The notes under the pieces: generated by a model
Database searches by the model: none
What the model was told of the DNA's origin: nothing
The model's input: the letters and a program-made list of their open reading frames with translations, nothing else
Position numbers and translations under genes: made by a program
NCBI GenBank assembly: GCA_030272585.1
Contig: BSYQ01000005.1
Coordinates: forward strand, 434,001 to 498,000
Origin: Bryopsis sp. KO-2023
Taxonomy: Eukaryota; Chlorophyta; Ulvophyceae; Bryopsidales; Bryopsidaceae
Length of the DNA stretch: 64,000 bases
Direction: 5' to 3'
In this document: positions 47,200 through 59,080 of the stretch, piece after piece
Layout of the letters: each line of letters begins with the position of its first letter
Position numbering within the stretch: the first letter of the stretch is position 1

Positions 47200-50100
47200 A
47201 GTCACAATTTTTTTCAACCTGATTTTGGATGGTTTGTGGATTCTGGTCTGTCTCCCAACTTTTTCTTTTTTAGTCCCAATTCCTCCACCAAAGTTTTCTA
47301 GAAAAAAAGACATTCGCCAATGCATCCAAATTGCCATACAAGAGGCCGCCTGTCCGGTTGCCATTTACCATTTTTTTGCACATGGGAGGCATTGTTCTGA
47401 CCTCAAATAGAATTTCCTGGAACTGAAAAATCAATGAAAAATAGGTCATTGAAGAAGACAAACACTTGGAATAAAATTTTGAAAGGATTGGAACAGAATT
47501 GAACCAAAATAAATAAACTCGAAGAATGAAGAGGGCAATCTAGTCAAGAGCTCAAGAACTGCCTGGATAATAATGTTGTCAGGATTGATAAAATTTTCCT
47601 CCGATCACCTTTCCCCCCCCAAAAAAAAAGAAAAAATAATTGTACTCAAATTTAATAAAGAAAACCACCAACAAGCAAGTAGAAAAAAACCAAGTAAAAC
47701 AAACAAAAAGAATAACTCATCACCACACTCAGGAATATTGAGAGCCTTTTTCCGTTTTGCTTACACCTACCCGCAAATTGTTTGTATTTGATTTCCCAGG
47801 ATTCATCATGTTGGCTGTACTTGCAATCGCCCATTTTTTTTCTTGATATGTTGGAGGAGAAATAACAAGGTCTTTCTACCTCAATTGCTGAGTCAGCTCT
47901 TCAACATCGTTCAACAGATCTACGTTGGATCAGGACAAACCCAGACCAATTATTACTGCTTTTTTCAAACCTTTGCTCTCTGCATGAAAGGGCACATCTT
48001 TTCTAAATCGGTCGTTTTCATTCTGATAAGTGCCATGCAGCAATTTCTTTTCGGAAGTTGTTGCAGAGATTTCTTCCTTTCTATACACGCACACACAACA
48101 CAAGATATTAAAAGAAATGAAAAAGGCTGAAAAAAACTAAAGATTCCCTTCCCCCAACAACAACAAAAAATTAAAATAAAACTGTGGTATTAAGTGGAAA
48201 TTAGACGGCCTATTCTGGAAAACAGGGGGGGGGGGAGAAATTGTTTAATACATGCGATCTCTCTGAAAAAAACAATACAATTCATTGATCACCTATGTGG
48301 AGCCCTTAACTATCTAAACAAATCATTTAAAAAACCTTTTTTAAATAGGTCTAAGTGTTTATCTAGATATATATACGTTTTGTTTTCAATGTATAAGAAG
48401 GGCACTACTACCAGCATCAATAAGAAGAAGCAACCCACCTCCAGAAGGATATTTTTTGGTTCAAAATCATCCATCATGCATATATTTCAATTTGGTCAAT
48501 GGACGTTTCTGATCCGAAGTCCCGGGATAGGCATTATATAATTTCTGGATTTCTTTGGAATCATCCTCCGCATAATGATCGTTTTCCTCTTGTTTTTTTT
48601 TTTCTGATTTGCAGCTCTTCCTGGAATTTTACGAATTCGAGAGGCATCTTGCTCCATAGCTTTGATTCTCATTTCCAATTTGCTTTCTTTTTTTTCTCAT
48701 TTATTACTGTTTCCGCATTTTTCTCATTTTCTTCTTGTTGTTTCTACAGGGCCTCTTGATCTCGAAGCTTTCCCTGATTGATTCGTTGCATTCTTCTCTT
48801 TCATTCTTGCCTGCAATTAAGAAAATAAAACCGGAAACCGATTATAAGAAAATACAATACAATACAAGCATGTCCTGCACATGAAGAAAAAACATTCTTG
48901 CTTTAGGATTTATTTTATTCAAGAAAACATCAACAAACAAGAACTGTATACATAGTTCTTATCCACACAAGGGTGGGAAAAATAAAAATTGATTAAAAAA
49001 AAACAAAAAAAGGAGGGGGGGGGGGAGGGGGGGTATCCACCTTGAATCAAATTTTATCTCAACAAGAGGACTGAGTAGGAAGAGTGTCGGACTGACGTGC
49101 GTTATTTTTGTATTTTTTTGTTGCAACAAAGATAAAAGAAACATCCTCTGGCCCCCTTATTCGGTTTTACCTCCATTAGGGCTTTTCATTTTTCTCCTCC
49201 ATCTTTTTTGGCGTTTGCAATGGTTTCGACATTCAACGACTGGTGGAGTTTGGCCTCCAACTCCCTATAACAACAGAATCAGCTGAGAATTAAAAAAAAC
49301 GCATGGCTTTTTTCTATTATGTACTTTTGAGAACAGGTATATAGATCTGTATGCATGTGAAATTGCTTTTGAGATAGTTCAATATGTCGCAATGAGAACT
49401 TTCGGAAAATAATGGAAGCCTCTGAGTGAGTATCCGATTTTCTTACCTTTGCATTTTCCTTTCCGATTTTCTCCGCTTGTTTTAGAGTTAACTCTGTTTC
49501 GATAACCTGAAGGTCCAAATACACTATTTCAGCCTTATTTCTTAATTTAGAAAATATAATATTTATACATTCTATATCTAGTCATCATGATTTCTCCATC
49601 TAGAAGAAATGAAGTCCCAATCTATCATTGATCCCAATGCATTATTGCTAAAACTGACATTGTTTTCTGTTCTTTCCACATCTCTAGTTGAGTTTGTTTT
49701 ATGGCCTGTTATGCACACAATCTTCACCACAGAGGGGGTGAAACTGGCCTGCATTTTCGGCAAAATGCAATCAGGATTCAAAGGCAAATAGGCCTTTCAA
49801 TTATTGAAATCTGGGGAGATTCTTGCCCAAACATAACAAAAATCCAACCATCAAAACATCAGCAGCCTCTGTTTCCTAAAGCCTCCAAAAAAAGCTGTTG
49901 CTTCTACTACCATTTTAAAATTGGCCTTGTTTTTTTCGTTTTCTTTTACCCTCCTCTGGAAAAGGTGCAACAGTTAAAAATTCATTAAAAAAAAAGATAT
50001 TGAGAAAATTGAAGGGACATCTTCGTGTGAGCTCACACCTTCCGCAACTGTTCTTGCACTTCGCCTTTGCCATCCAGTTTGGCCTTCAATCGACCAAATT

Positions 50101-50520
50101 TTTCTTGATTTCTTTATGTTTTTTTTGAACCAATCACTTCCATTGTTCTGATTCTAAGACTTTCATATAATTCTGTGTCATCTTTCGATACTTTGGCGTG
50201 ACTTCTTCCAGCCGGTGCAATCTGTCGACAAGTTTCTCCGCATGCTTCATGATCTACATAAAACAGAGGCCAGTTTTCTTGCATGGTTTTCAAATTTGAA
50301 CTGGAGTTGAATTTGGGAGGGAAAGCAATAACCTATTGTAACCATCATTTCATATGATATTGCTATTGTTGTTTTGAAGCCATCCATCACCTGTTTGATA
50401 TCAGCCGGGTCGAATATATCCATAAGCCATGCCAGAATGGAATCCTTGAACTGTAGAACGGCAGATTGAGGCTCTTGATTTCCCAAAATTCTTGCTTGGG
50501 CCATTTTCAGGATTTCTGAT
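47200..50520 (-). CDS. Copy B coiled-coil tail exons
   Basis: In coding order: about 50504-50340 (MAQARILGNQEPQSAVLQ, IFDPADIKQVMDGFKTTIA); about 50255-50130 (KHAEKLVDRLHRLEEVTPKY, RKMTQNYMKVLESEQ), with no stop where copy A has TAG; about 49524-49440 (YLDLQVIETELTLKQAEKIG); about 49265-49200 (a coiled coil ending in NAKKDGG); about 48820-48600 (ESKLEMRIKAMEQDASRIRK); about 48080-47960 (KLLHGTYQNEN, FHAESKGLKKAVI); about 47834-47770 (GDCKYSQHDESWEIKYKQFA, AGRCKQNG); about 47430-47270 (ILFEVRTMPPMCKK, NGNRTGGLLYGNLD). Charged heptad-rich segments suggest a long coiled coil. The family is unknown. The exact splice sites and stop were not fixed. Confidence 0.45.
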
Positions 50521-51031
50521 GTTTTTCTCCCCTATGCACAGAAATCAAACGATCAATACATGATGGGGCTGTTTCTCCTTTGCTTGTGAAAGAAAGTTTT
50601 ATCTCTACTGGAACTTTTGCAGGCCAGATCAACACATATCAAGCTCCACGTTTGGGTGCCCACCTGCACTCCTCAATATATCCTTGTAGTCTGCTTTCAA
50701 ATACACAGGTCTGCCATGCTGATCCAGCAAATCACAGACTCTGTTCAAGCATCAGGATTCCACTGAGCAATCTGAAGACATTTTGGCTTTCGGACTACCA
50801 TGAAAACTGTGTTCATGGCAGGGATGACCCCCTCTACATTAGGGCAATCCAAAAGCTTCTGGAAATGGTGGACAATTCGATAAGTCGCTGGAGCTGCAAC
50901 AATCGCAATATGTGCACCTTGAATTGTTTTGACTGCCATAAAATGCTCTCGCTCGTTTTGGATCAGCTCTTCAATTTGTCATGCATTCATTTCAAATGCA
51001 TGCATTATTGCATTGTGGCAGGGGGGACTCT

Positions 51032-52860
51032 TCATTTAGCTGAACATGATCTGCCATAATCACACATGCAAGTGAGGATGATTCTCTTAATGAACACACA
51101 GCTAGCAACCAAGTCAACTAAATCTGACAGATTTCTCAAGGGGCTGCTCTCACCATCCACTCTTCTGACCAGTCCTGTCCTTATGGATTCAACCGCTTTG
51201 GAATGCAGTTTTTTAGTTCCTTTCGAAAGTAGGTATCCGACCACGGGCTGCTTCGCTTCTTTTCTTTTTTCCGTATGCCCGTGGTAGGTAAGTTTTGTTT
51301 TATATTTTTAGGCAGGGCGCGCCGGGGCGACCTATTACACATCCAGTTCAAATTGGAAGAGCAAATCACAAAGGAGAAAACAAAGGGTTAAAATGAAAGG
51401 GAAAGAGTTACCTGCAGGGATGCCTTGTGATATGCGTATACCGATCGCACCCATGTGGAAATGGAGATGCACGCTTGCGAAGACCTCTGGATGTTCTCCA
51501 GTAAAAACTCCTCCTTCTTCACGTAACCCTCCAATTTTTTTAGAGCGCTTTTCTTGATGGCACCCTTGTTGTATTCTCTCATTTGCTCCAAAACTTTGTT
51601 TGGTTTATGAACGAGTTTTCGAGCTTCTTCCCAGTTGTCCGCGCATTTTTTACCTACAAAGGCACTCTTCAAAATAAGAACATCATACAAGATACACTTC
51701 AGGCTGATTCGAACTTTAACGATTACATTAGCATGTGTTAATTATTTTAGCATGTCCACATTTTTGCCTTACCATTTTTTGATTCAACACCAAGCAATAT
51801 GCTCAGCGCGTTTACTACAAACCTCACACCACGGGGTGGGTTACGGAAGCTCTTCACCTCCACAATATCATCCCTTGAAATGTTCTTCAAACTGGCATCT
51901 ACAGCACGTATTGCAGCTTGAACTTCGTCCAGTTTTTTTTCAGCATCAACCGCCATCACCTCGGCAGAAGTGACATCATTCTCTTTTTCAGCGGCAAATT
52001 TTTTCTTTTCATCAGCCGGTTCTTTTTCTGTGGTCATTCCGACCATCATTTGCTCCACCTGTGTTTTGGCAAGAATAAAATTCTCAATATTAACATCATC
52101 GATTTGTAAAACCTAGAACATATAGATGTACATACACTGAATTGAATTGAAACTGTTTTAAACGAGGCCAAAGACCAAGTGCAGCCCGTTCACAGAAATG
52201 TGCTTAGGCTAGCTCAGAAATAAACCACCGTAGCATCAGAATGCCCATGTCTAGCTCTCTAACCCAACAGTAAACTAAGAAGCACTCAGTCAAACATTCA
52301 GAAGAAAAACACGCTGACCACAATTGCATGGGTAAACCCGGAATATCACTGACCGGAATCGCTTAGCTAGCCGAACATAATGCGAAAAAAAACCCTCACG
52401 AAAAGCCTTGAAATGTTCGGAAAAACTGCCAGAAAAAATACAGGCATACATACATCTATATATCTATATCCTTTCTTTTTATTTGAGTTTGAAATCGCTC
52501 CCCACCTCCTCGGACACCAGCTGTAACTCTTCACATTTTCCTTGGAGGGCCTCCATCTGATTTGTTGTGGACAATTGCCTGTCCAGTCCAATCTTCATTT
52601 GGCACCTAATGGCAGTGAAAATGATGTTGATAACTATTTGATCAATACTTCATGATTCAACAGTTGAATGCATTAGACCATACCCTTTTGTGATTTTTCT
52701 GATGGAATCATTGATTCCAACCTTGATATCCTTGCAGATTTCCACTGTGCCCTGCACGACGAAACAATGCTTCAATTGCTCCGGTCTGAATTCTGAAAGC
52801 AAATGGTCTGCCCCATCAATCTCTTACGATGAAGGGCCAGCATCTGGGATTGTGAAAATT
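51032..52860 (-). CDS. Copy B dynein stalk and microtubule-binding domain exons
   Basis: Coding order: coiled-coil exons near 52980-52870 (DHVDKQVEALQKQVEHLTKT), 52800-52690 and 52605-52490 (LSTTNQMEALQGKCEELQLV), then 52060-51775 (QMMVGMTTEKEPADEKKKFA, DAEKKLDEVQAAIRAVD, DDIVEVKSFRNPPRGVRFVV, LLGV), 51655-51410 (GKKCADNWEEARKLV, EYNKGAIKKSALKKLEGYV, WVRSVYAYHKA), and 51244-51090 (KAVESIRTGLVRRVDGES). The KSFxxPPxxV, LLGV and WVRxxxxY signatures are those of the dynein heavy-chain stalk tip and surrounding coiled coil between AAA4 and AAA5. No AAA4 or AAA5 motor module flanks it here. It presumably binds tubulin, but without a visible motor. It is part of the same gene as 53.2-55.6 kb. Confidence 0.65.
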
Positions 52861-53074
52861 ACGCAAAGCCACACCTGCTCTGTCTTCATCAGAGTTTTTG
52901 TCAGGTGCTCCACTTGTTTCTGCAAAGCCTCCACTTGCTTGTCCACATGATCTTGCCTTCCCATTAGAAAATCAGCAGCTTGACCGGAGATTGCGAAAAT
53001 GTCCTTCCCAGAGTTACCCACATTCGATGGGTCGCTGACATTGCTCCTCGACGTCCTTGCCAAAGGCTTTCTTT

Positions 53075-55579
53075 TCAGATGTGCATCCCCAAGATCAGAA
53101 GGCTCTTTGGGGTGCCTCGAAAAATGCGGCCCCGCCTGAAAACATCAATCAATTTTTTCAGCAACAAGGGTATGCTTGGTGAATGCACAGTAGCCTCGTT
53201 CCATTGCGTTTCGATGATTTTCTGTGGACAGACCTGATGTCTGCCAATGAAGTCTACGCTTCCTCTCAAATGGGGGGGGACAGTCACTTTCTGCCCCTCT
53301 TGCTCACTGATTGTGGCCTCCAGTGGTGTTTCAATATCGCTCCAAACACCTGATCAGAAAAAAAAAGGGAATGAAGGAAAATAGGAAAAATATTGGCTTT
53401 CATTGGCACATTCAAAAACCCAGCAAGGCTTGTTTCCCAGTTTATGATTGTTTTTTTAAGTAGTATCAATGATTTCAGCTCCAACAATTCTGGCAAAACA
53501 GCCCAAACTTCTCAATGTGTAGTCCAAAAGCCAAGGTGAAAAATTGTAAACCAGGGAAAAGGATCAGAAAAAATCTCAACTGTCAGGCCGGCAAGAGCAC
53601 CCACTTACTCATTTTTTTACTTTCAGATCCCTCAATGTTGCCACCAACTAGATGGAAGCGTGCACGAGAGAAAAAAATTTCCCTGGGGGCCATCTGCTCC
53701 CTCCATTTCATCAAATTGCCATTGCTCACAAGGGGACTTGGATTGTCGACACAGATCTCATGCACACCATGACAAATGATGGACGTGTGCACATCTGAAA
53801 AGGGATTATTTGCAGCCCACGCCACAAGTGATTCGAATCCATCATTAAAACCAGGTTGCTTGTCGCCATCCTGCACAAGGGAAATTCATTGAGGTGCTAT
53901 TTCGGTTGTGAGCCCCGATAAAGGCAACAACTGGCATTTATTTTCTCCATCATTGAAATTGACGAGAGGGTTGAAAAGGTTGATTCCACATGAGCGCACC
54001 TCCAGGAGGCTGGTAACGATTTCTGGCACAATGACTGCAACACAATCAGCTGGGACTTGCTCAATGGCAATTTTATCGACAGTGCCGAGAATTCCAAGGT
54101 CTGGTTCTTCCTGGGAAGCTTCCATTTGGTTAGCCCAACACGAAGAGCTAGGAAGGTATCTTCCGCAATGAATGGCTGGACGGAGGGCGTAGACCACGTT
54201 CTCAGATCCAGGCCCCTGCTTGGTTTCCTCCACGTACAATAACATGCGACTGACTTTTTTGTAAAGAGCCCAGGGGATCGAAATCTTGATGCCACTGCGT
54301 GTGGAATACAGAGTAAGTCAGACTGGGGGGTGCACAATATAAGTCCATGTATACATATGAGTTTGTGGAAGCAGGGACGGTGGGGTGGGGGTGGCAACAC
54401 CCCTCTTTTTCTTGAAGATTTTTTGTCATGTTGTTTGGCTCAGTGAGTCTGACAGAGAAATAGAAAACCAACAATGTTACCTAATATTTCAACATGGCCC
54501 CAAAAAACACCCTGAGAATTTTAGGACAAAAGGAGAAAGAAGTGAGAAAACTCTCTGGTAAGCTTTTGGATTTACATTGCTTGATTGAAAACAAAGTGGT
54601 GTTGAATCAGAGAACTCATACCGTAGGCAGATGTCCAAGTTTGGGGAGGTCATAGGTCGGGACAGCGTTGAAATGATTGAAGAGATTTTGTATGTGGGCT
54701 GCCCTTGTTTGTCTAATCTTCGCAAGCCAGGTGTCACATCACTGTAGATGCCCAAGACGTTCTGTGGGATGACAGGGAGACTCCCTTCACAAAACTCTGG
54801 ACAGAGATCCACCTGGAAAATTTCAACACATAAAAAAATGAAAAAATGTGAAGCGAGAAAACCCTCAGAATGAAACATCTTGGGAAAAACATTCCATAAA
54901 TAAGTGACCACCCCCCAAAATTGAGATCGAGAGATTCGCTTGAAATTCTTTTGAACAAAATCATAGGAGAAAAAGGCAAAGGCAACATAGAGGAAATCAT
55001 CAAGAATATATCCATTTTTTCGAATCAAATATAGATCTCTTGGTACCAAAAATAAGCAAACAAAACCACTAGTTGGGAATTAAGAACTGCCAGCATCAAC
55101 ATTGTGGGCCAAAGTTTGGCAATATCAAAGCAGACCTGAAAAAGCAGATTCACCTGTGTGGATGCACTGCGTTCTGGTCCTACGTCGGTGATCACTTCTC
55201 CACCAGTGCTCATCTGGGAGCTGACCTTAGCCCTGGTCTGTTGAGAAGACAAATCTTCGGCCTCGTTCGACAAATTCAGTGCGCTCACCACCAGCACCAC
55301 CATGGCAGCCCAATCTCTCATCCATTGAGTTTCGTCGATATGATTTGTGACAGGGCTTCTGCCGAATTTCAACGGATCGATACCCTCGAAATATTTCCTC
55401 GGAAAAGATTGCACCGCCAACGCACTCTTCGTTGACGACGCAATTGGTAATAACTCGTCGTTTGACGAGACAATATGTCTGGCGAAAGCCAGCCTGTTCA
55501 CAGCGAATTCTTTGCTCGCGACGAGACCACGAATCTTGATGTAGGCGGTTTTCACCGCGAGAATACCAAAAACGTTCAT
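53075..55579 (-). CDS. Copy B 5' exons, unidentified N-terminal domain
   Basis: Exon 1, 55579-55154 (142 codons, MNVFGILAVKTAYIKIRG, ending at an AG/GTGAAT donor). Exon 2, 54812-54622 (VDLCPEFCEGSLPVIPQNVL, GLRRLDKQGQPTYKISSI), ends CG/GTATGAG, the donor position shared with copy A. Exon 3, about 54292-53940 (GIKISIPWALYKKVSRMLLY, EQVPADCVAVIVPEIVTSLL). Exon 4, about 53873-53610 (NDGFESLVAWAANNPFSDVH, ICHGVHEICVDNP, NGNLMKWREQMAPRE). Exon 5, about 53350-53180 (SDIETPLEATISEQE, VDFIGRHQVCPQKIIETQWN), with a block near 53135-53080 (RRGRIFRGTPKSLLILGMHI). No frame-breaking change was noticed, so this looks like the parental, possibly functional copy. I do not recognise the domain. Confidence 0.5.
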
Positions 55580-55619
55580 TCTCTTTGCAAGTATTTGACC
55601 CAGAGATGCCAGGTCCCAT

Positions 55620-56310
55620 CAGAGAAGTTTTTTAATACCTGCCGACTCTGTTGACTGGGTGCACGTGACCTGTGTGATGTTTCTGTCAAAACAAGTGGCG
55701 TGCATTGGACTCGTTTCATATTTGTTTGCTTGATGTATTGGATCTTGGAAATCGGGGGAGACACAGGCTTGAACGTTGCTGGAATACAAGTTTACATCAT
55801 CTTCCGATCCTAGCCTATCACAGCTACGAGATTCAAAAATATAAAACCCAACTAGATCGTTAATCTCCCCCAGCTAATCACAACAACTTCCCAGGCCCAA
55901 AAATACAAAGCCAACTAAATTATTGATCATTCCCCCCCCAACGAAAACTTAATAAAGTTGCCTTTTTTTTCCAGTTTTGGGCAGTTTTTATTTCTTAATT
56001 CTTTCCAGAAACACTGCAAAGCTAGACGCCGTCAAGTATCCTGCTTTGTTTCGTGGAAGAGGTCTTTCATCTTGGCTGCCTCCATCCAAATCTTTGGGGA
56101 TCCGTCGATGTCTCAATCTACAAATCAAAGTAAAAAAATAAGAACATCGGGTTCTAACAACGTAAACAATATATTGATGAATGCCACATCCCTCTCATCC
56201 TCCCATCATGATGCCTGATGGGACACCCGCCACTAGACAAATTAAAAAGGAGAAAATACTGTAGAACTTAAGTAGGATAAGAGTTGAATCAAATTGAAGG
56301 CACACCCACC
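55620..56310. other. Spacer 5' of copy B
   Basis: The presumed upstream flank of the copy B gene. It contains two imperfect copies of an AAAAATAYAAARCCAACTA motif at 55837-55855 and 55901-55918, and a C-run at 55933. No gene was recognised. Confidence 0.35.
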
Positions 56311-56880
56311 TACCCGAAAACACTTCCGTGATAAGAACCTACCAGAACTGATTCAAGGAAAAAAACAGGCAGCATCCAATGGCAGCCATAATATCTTCCA
56401 TTGCTTTGATGAGCAGAGAAGAATGCAAATTCTTTGAAGTGTGAAAAACTCGGACAATGTGTGCAAGTAAATATATATATAAATGATTTCGAAAATAGCC
56501 GGCTTACTCTGAGAGAAGCCGGCGGCCATTCCAATTGTCCTATGATGCCTATCTATATTGCAACAACAGAAAATGAAAGATAAGCAAACAGTAGGCCCTG
56601 GCACCCCTTCCCTCACCCAAAGTGAAACGTCCAAGTAGAGGGGCACACGAAAAGATCTCAGCCAGAAGATTCTCCCTGGGCAATTGCATCAGAGCAAATG
56701 TGGCGTTCCAAATAGGGTGGAGCATTCGGGATTCGAGATCGCCTTTGAAGAACACAGCTTCTCCATTGTCCCCCCGATCGATGCGCATGTTTTCTGCGAG
56801 CTGTTCAGGAAGTGGCCCTCCTTGGTGTATGTTGCTTTCGGGCTCCATGACCACCTGAGCTCCTGGCTCAACTTACATCG
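56310..56880 (-). CDS. Unidentified exon(s), hypothetical gene
   Basis: The frame at about 56845-56620 reads MEPESNIHQGGPLPEQLAEN, then DRGDNGEAVFFKGDLESRML and HPIWNATFALMQLPRENLLA, a non-repetitive, protein-like composition. An ATG at 56890 (MTSPRC) is followed by GTAAGT and by CAG just before this frame, which would imply an intron of about 22 bp. A second block at 56420-56310 is hydrophobic and could be a membrane segment. No family was recognised. Confidence 0.35.
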
Positions 56881-56899
56881 AGGAGACGTCATTTCAGTA

Positions 56900-58555
56900 T
56901 TGGTTTGATCAATTTGAAATAATTTATTAAATCTAATAATAATAATTTATTATTATTTTTTTTCTAATAATTTAAGTGGGGACAGCCCCTTCTGAACTTG
57001 ATCACACGGCCTTGCAGGGCACTTTTCCACTCAGGTCTTTCTCTCAAAAGCTTTCTTACAACAATCTCAAAGCCCAAAACTCGAACAAACAACAAGAACC
57101 AAAACCAGAAGTACAATACCCTAAGATCAGCCATTTAAATAGGCTGCCGTCTGACTCACCCTGGTCCCACTGATCACCTAGGATCCCACCTACTGATGGG
57201 GACTACCTAACCTTTCAAGCCTAGTTGATCTTCCTAACCACCCTCAATCCCTTCCCTCAGCACCTACCCCTAGGAACGTCCCAACCTAGTCATTTCTGTA
57301 GCTGAACTGCTACTTCCAGACTACGGTAGGACTGCCCTAACTACCTCCCCTCTACCCATAACACTCTGGCCCTGGCCAGTGTGACGAAATCGGTGGAGGC
57401 GACGTGGTTTGAGGTTACAGCTGTAACCACTCCCCTCCTCCCTTAACTTTTGTCCCCAAAAGTTTTAACATCCCCTCCCCTCTTTTCTTAACTGCTTCTG
57501 TGTCTAGACTTTCAATTTTCTAGATGGTTGGTGTCAGAACTGCTGTAGAAATTTTGAATAGAAAGACCTAACTGCCTGTTCAGCCACTAAGTCTACAAAT
57601 GCAGTGCCCCCAGTACTACAGAACAAGTGCCCAGTGCTCAGTATGTTGGAATCCAAAACCAAAGTTTTTTTTTTTTTTTTTTTATTTTTTTTTTTTTTTT
57701 TCTGATTCCCACTTTTCACACAACAGGAAAAATGTCTGTTAACCTTGACAACACAACCACAACACAATCCACAGCTGTTCTGTCAGCTTGCTCACTCCAT
57801 CCCTAGAAGTACTCAGCAACCTTCTCAACCATCAGGCTTGTTCTCCCTTTTTTTTTTTTCTTTTCTCTTTTTCCCTAGGTTCAATGACCAGATGTTCCTG
57901 TTTGTTTACTCCCCCCCCCCCCCCCCCCCCCTTTATGCCTTCCCACCAAAAAGATACCTAACCCATCAGATACCTGCTCCTGCCACAATGTTTTACTGCC
58001 TGCCCACTTCAGCAGCAGAAAGTTTGTTCTCTAACCCTCACAGCAAATTGAAATCATGTATCAAAAATAGATCCTGAAACCCTATGGGTTATAGTCCTCT
58101 GGAAGCAATCAACGGCTTCCACAAAAACGAAAACAGTTTATCCAAAATAAACAGCTTATCCAAAATAAACAGCTTATCCCAAATACCAAAAACAGTCCTT
58201 CCAAACAGTTTTCATAATCAGTTTCTCTTCAACACTCAGCAAGTCCCAATCAGTCTGTTCCCCCCCCCCCTATTCTTGCTGGAGCTAGCCCAGTATAGCC
58301 ATTCTGTAAGGGAAAAAGGGCTTTCTCTACTGCAAAAATGATAACCCTGAAAACCCCAAGGGATAAGGGATATAATCCCCAGAATTCACAACCAGTTTCT
58401 CTAAAACAGCATGCAAGGAATAAAACATTTCTTATTGCTCTCACATTTCTTACTCTCTCTCTCACTTCCTTTTCTTTTCCATTCTTACTGGTTCCAACCC
58501 AGTTCAGCTACTACTCTTCTTTGAGAAGGCTGTCTCCATAGCCATTCTCATGAAA
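56900..58555. other. C-rich and homopolymeric spacer
   Basis: Contains an AAT/ATT hairpin-forming run at 56930-56965, a T-run of about 45 bp at 57665-57705, a C-run of about 20 bp at 57910-57932, and a short tandem repeat of AAATAAACAGCTTATCC at 58140-58185. Its composition is unlike the coding regions. No gene was found. Confidence 0.5.
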
Positions 58556-58560
58556 ACAAA

Positions 58561-58580
58561 TACAGTAGAATTCGGTTACT
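58561..58580 (+). repeat. Terminal inverted repeat, left
   Basis: TACAGTAGAATTCGGTTACT, the exact reverse complement of 59061-59080. The outer TA is probably the target duplication. Confidence 0.9.
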
Positions 58581-59060
58581 AAATCACATTCGGGCGGCGA
58601 GTTTTTCGCTTTAGTACGCGGCCGATTTACAAAACAAAGTCCGACATTTCCTCATTCCCAGACGCGTCAAAGTGAATCAAACTTTAAAAAACTCTTGAAT
58701 AGAGTCTTTAGAGGCCTGGCGCTTCAACTGCGTTCAAAGGAACGCCACGACGATGTCTTGGGCATTCTCGTAGACCTCCATCTTGTCAAAGCCCCGACGC
58801 TCCAATCCTACTTCCAAACGGCGAACTGCGAAGGATATGATGTACAGATTCTGGACTCCATTCCGTTCATTTCGTTCGACTGTTTCGCATTCCCTTTGCA
58901 CCGCGCGTCCTCTCGTTTGACGATTCTCGTAGGAAATTCGTGAGCACCTTGATTTATTACCCGAAATCCAGATTGATAAAACGGCCACCCCCACCCCCTG
59001 AAATTTCCGTTGCTGGCGATTCTGCTGTAGTAGACGGCGTGCTGCAGTAGCCGACGCAAT

Positions 59061-59080
59061 AGTAACCGAATTCTACTGTA
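59061..59080 (-). repeat. Terminal inverted repeat, right
   Basis: AGTAACCGAATTCTACTGTA, matching 58561-58580 perfectly in inverted orientation. Confidence 0.9.

Larger units (their letters stand above)
46230..54655 (-). repeat. Large inverted duplication, arm B (partner 12385-22430)
   Basis: The reverse complement matches arm A block for block. The inner boundary is near 46.23-46.38 kb, where CGTCACAACGATCCAATGAA matches about 22095 in inverted orientation. The outer boundary is near 54655, inside an exon. Arm B has an additional roughly 470 bp at 46390-46860 and about 1 kb at 52.1-52.9 kb (including coiled-coil exons) absent from arm A, but no CACTA insertion. About 24 kb of single-copy genes separate the arms. 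Confidence 0.85.
58561..59080 (-). mobile_element. Pogo/Tigger-like (Tc1-mariner superfamily) DNA element, internally deleted, 520 bp
   Basis: The ends are perfect 20-bp inverted repeats, TACAGTAGAATTCGGTTACT at 58561-58580 and its complement at 59061-59080. The CAGTAGA- start preceded by TA fits pogo/Tigger termini with TA target duplication. On the minus strand the right-centre encodes RRLEVGLERRGFDKMEVYEN followed by a segment ending KQASKDSIQEFFK, which resembles the C-terminus of pogo/Tigger transposases (typically ending in a QTTITDFFK-like motif). The catalytic DDE core is absent, so it is a deletion derivative mobilised in trans. The perfect terminal repeats suggest it is fairly young. 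Confidence 0.85.

Noticed and set aside
57534-57767. Poly-Lys minus-strand frame
   Set aside because: Translation of a long T-run.
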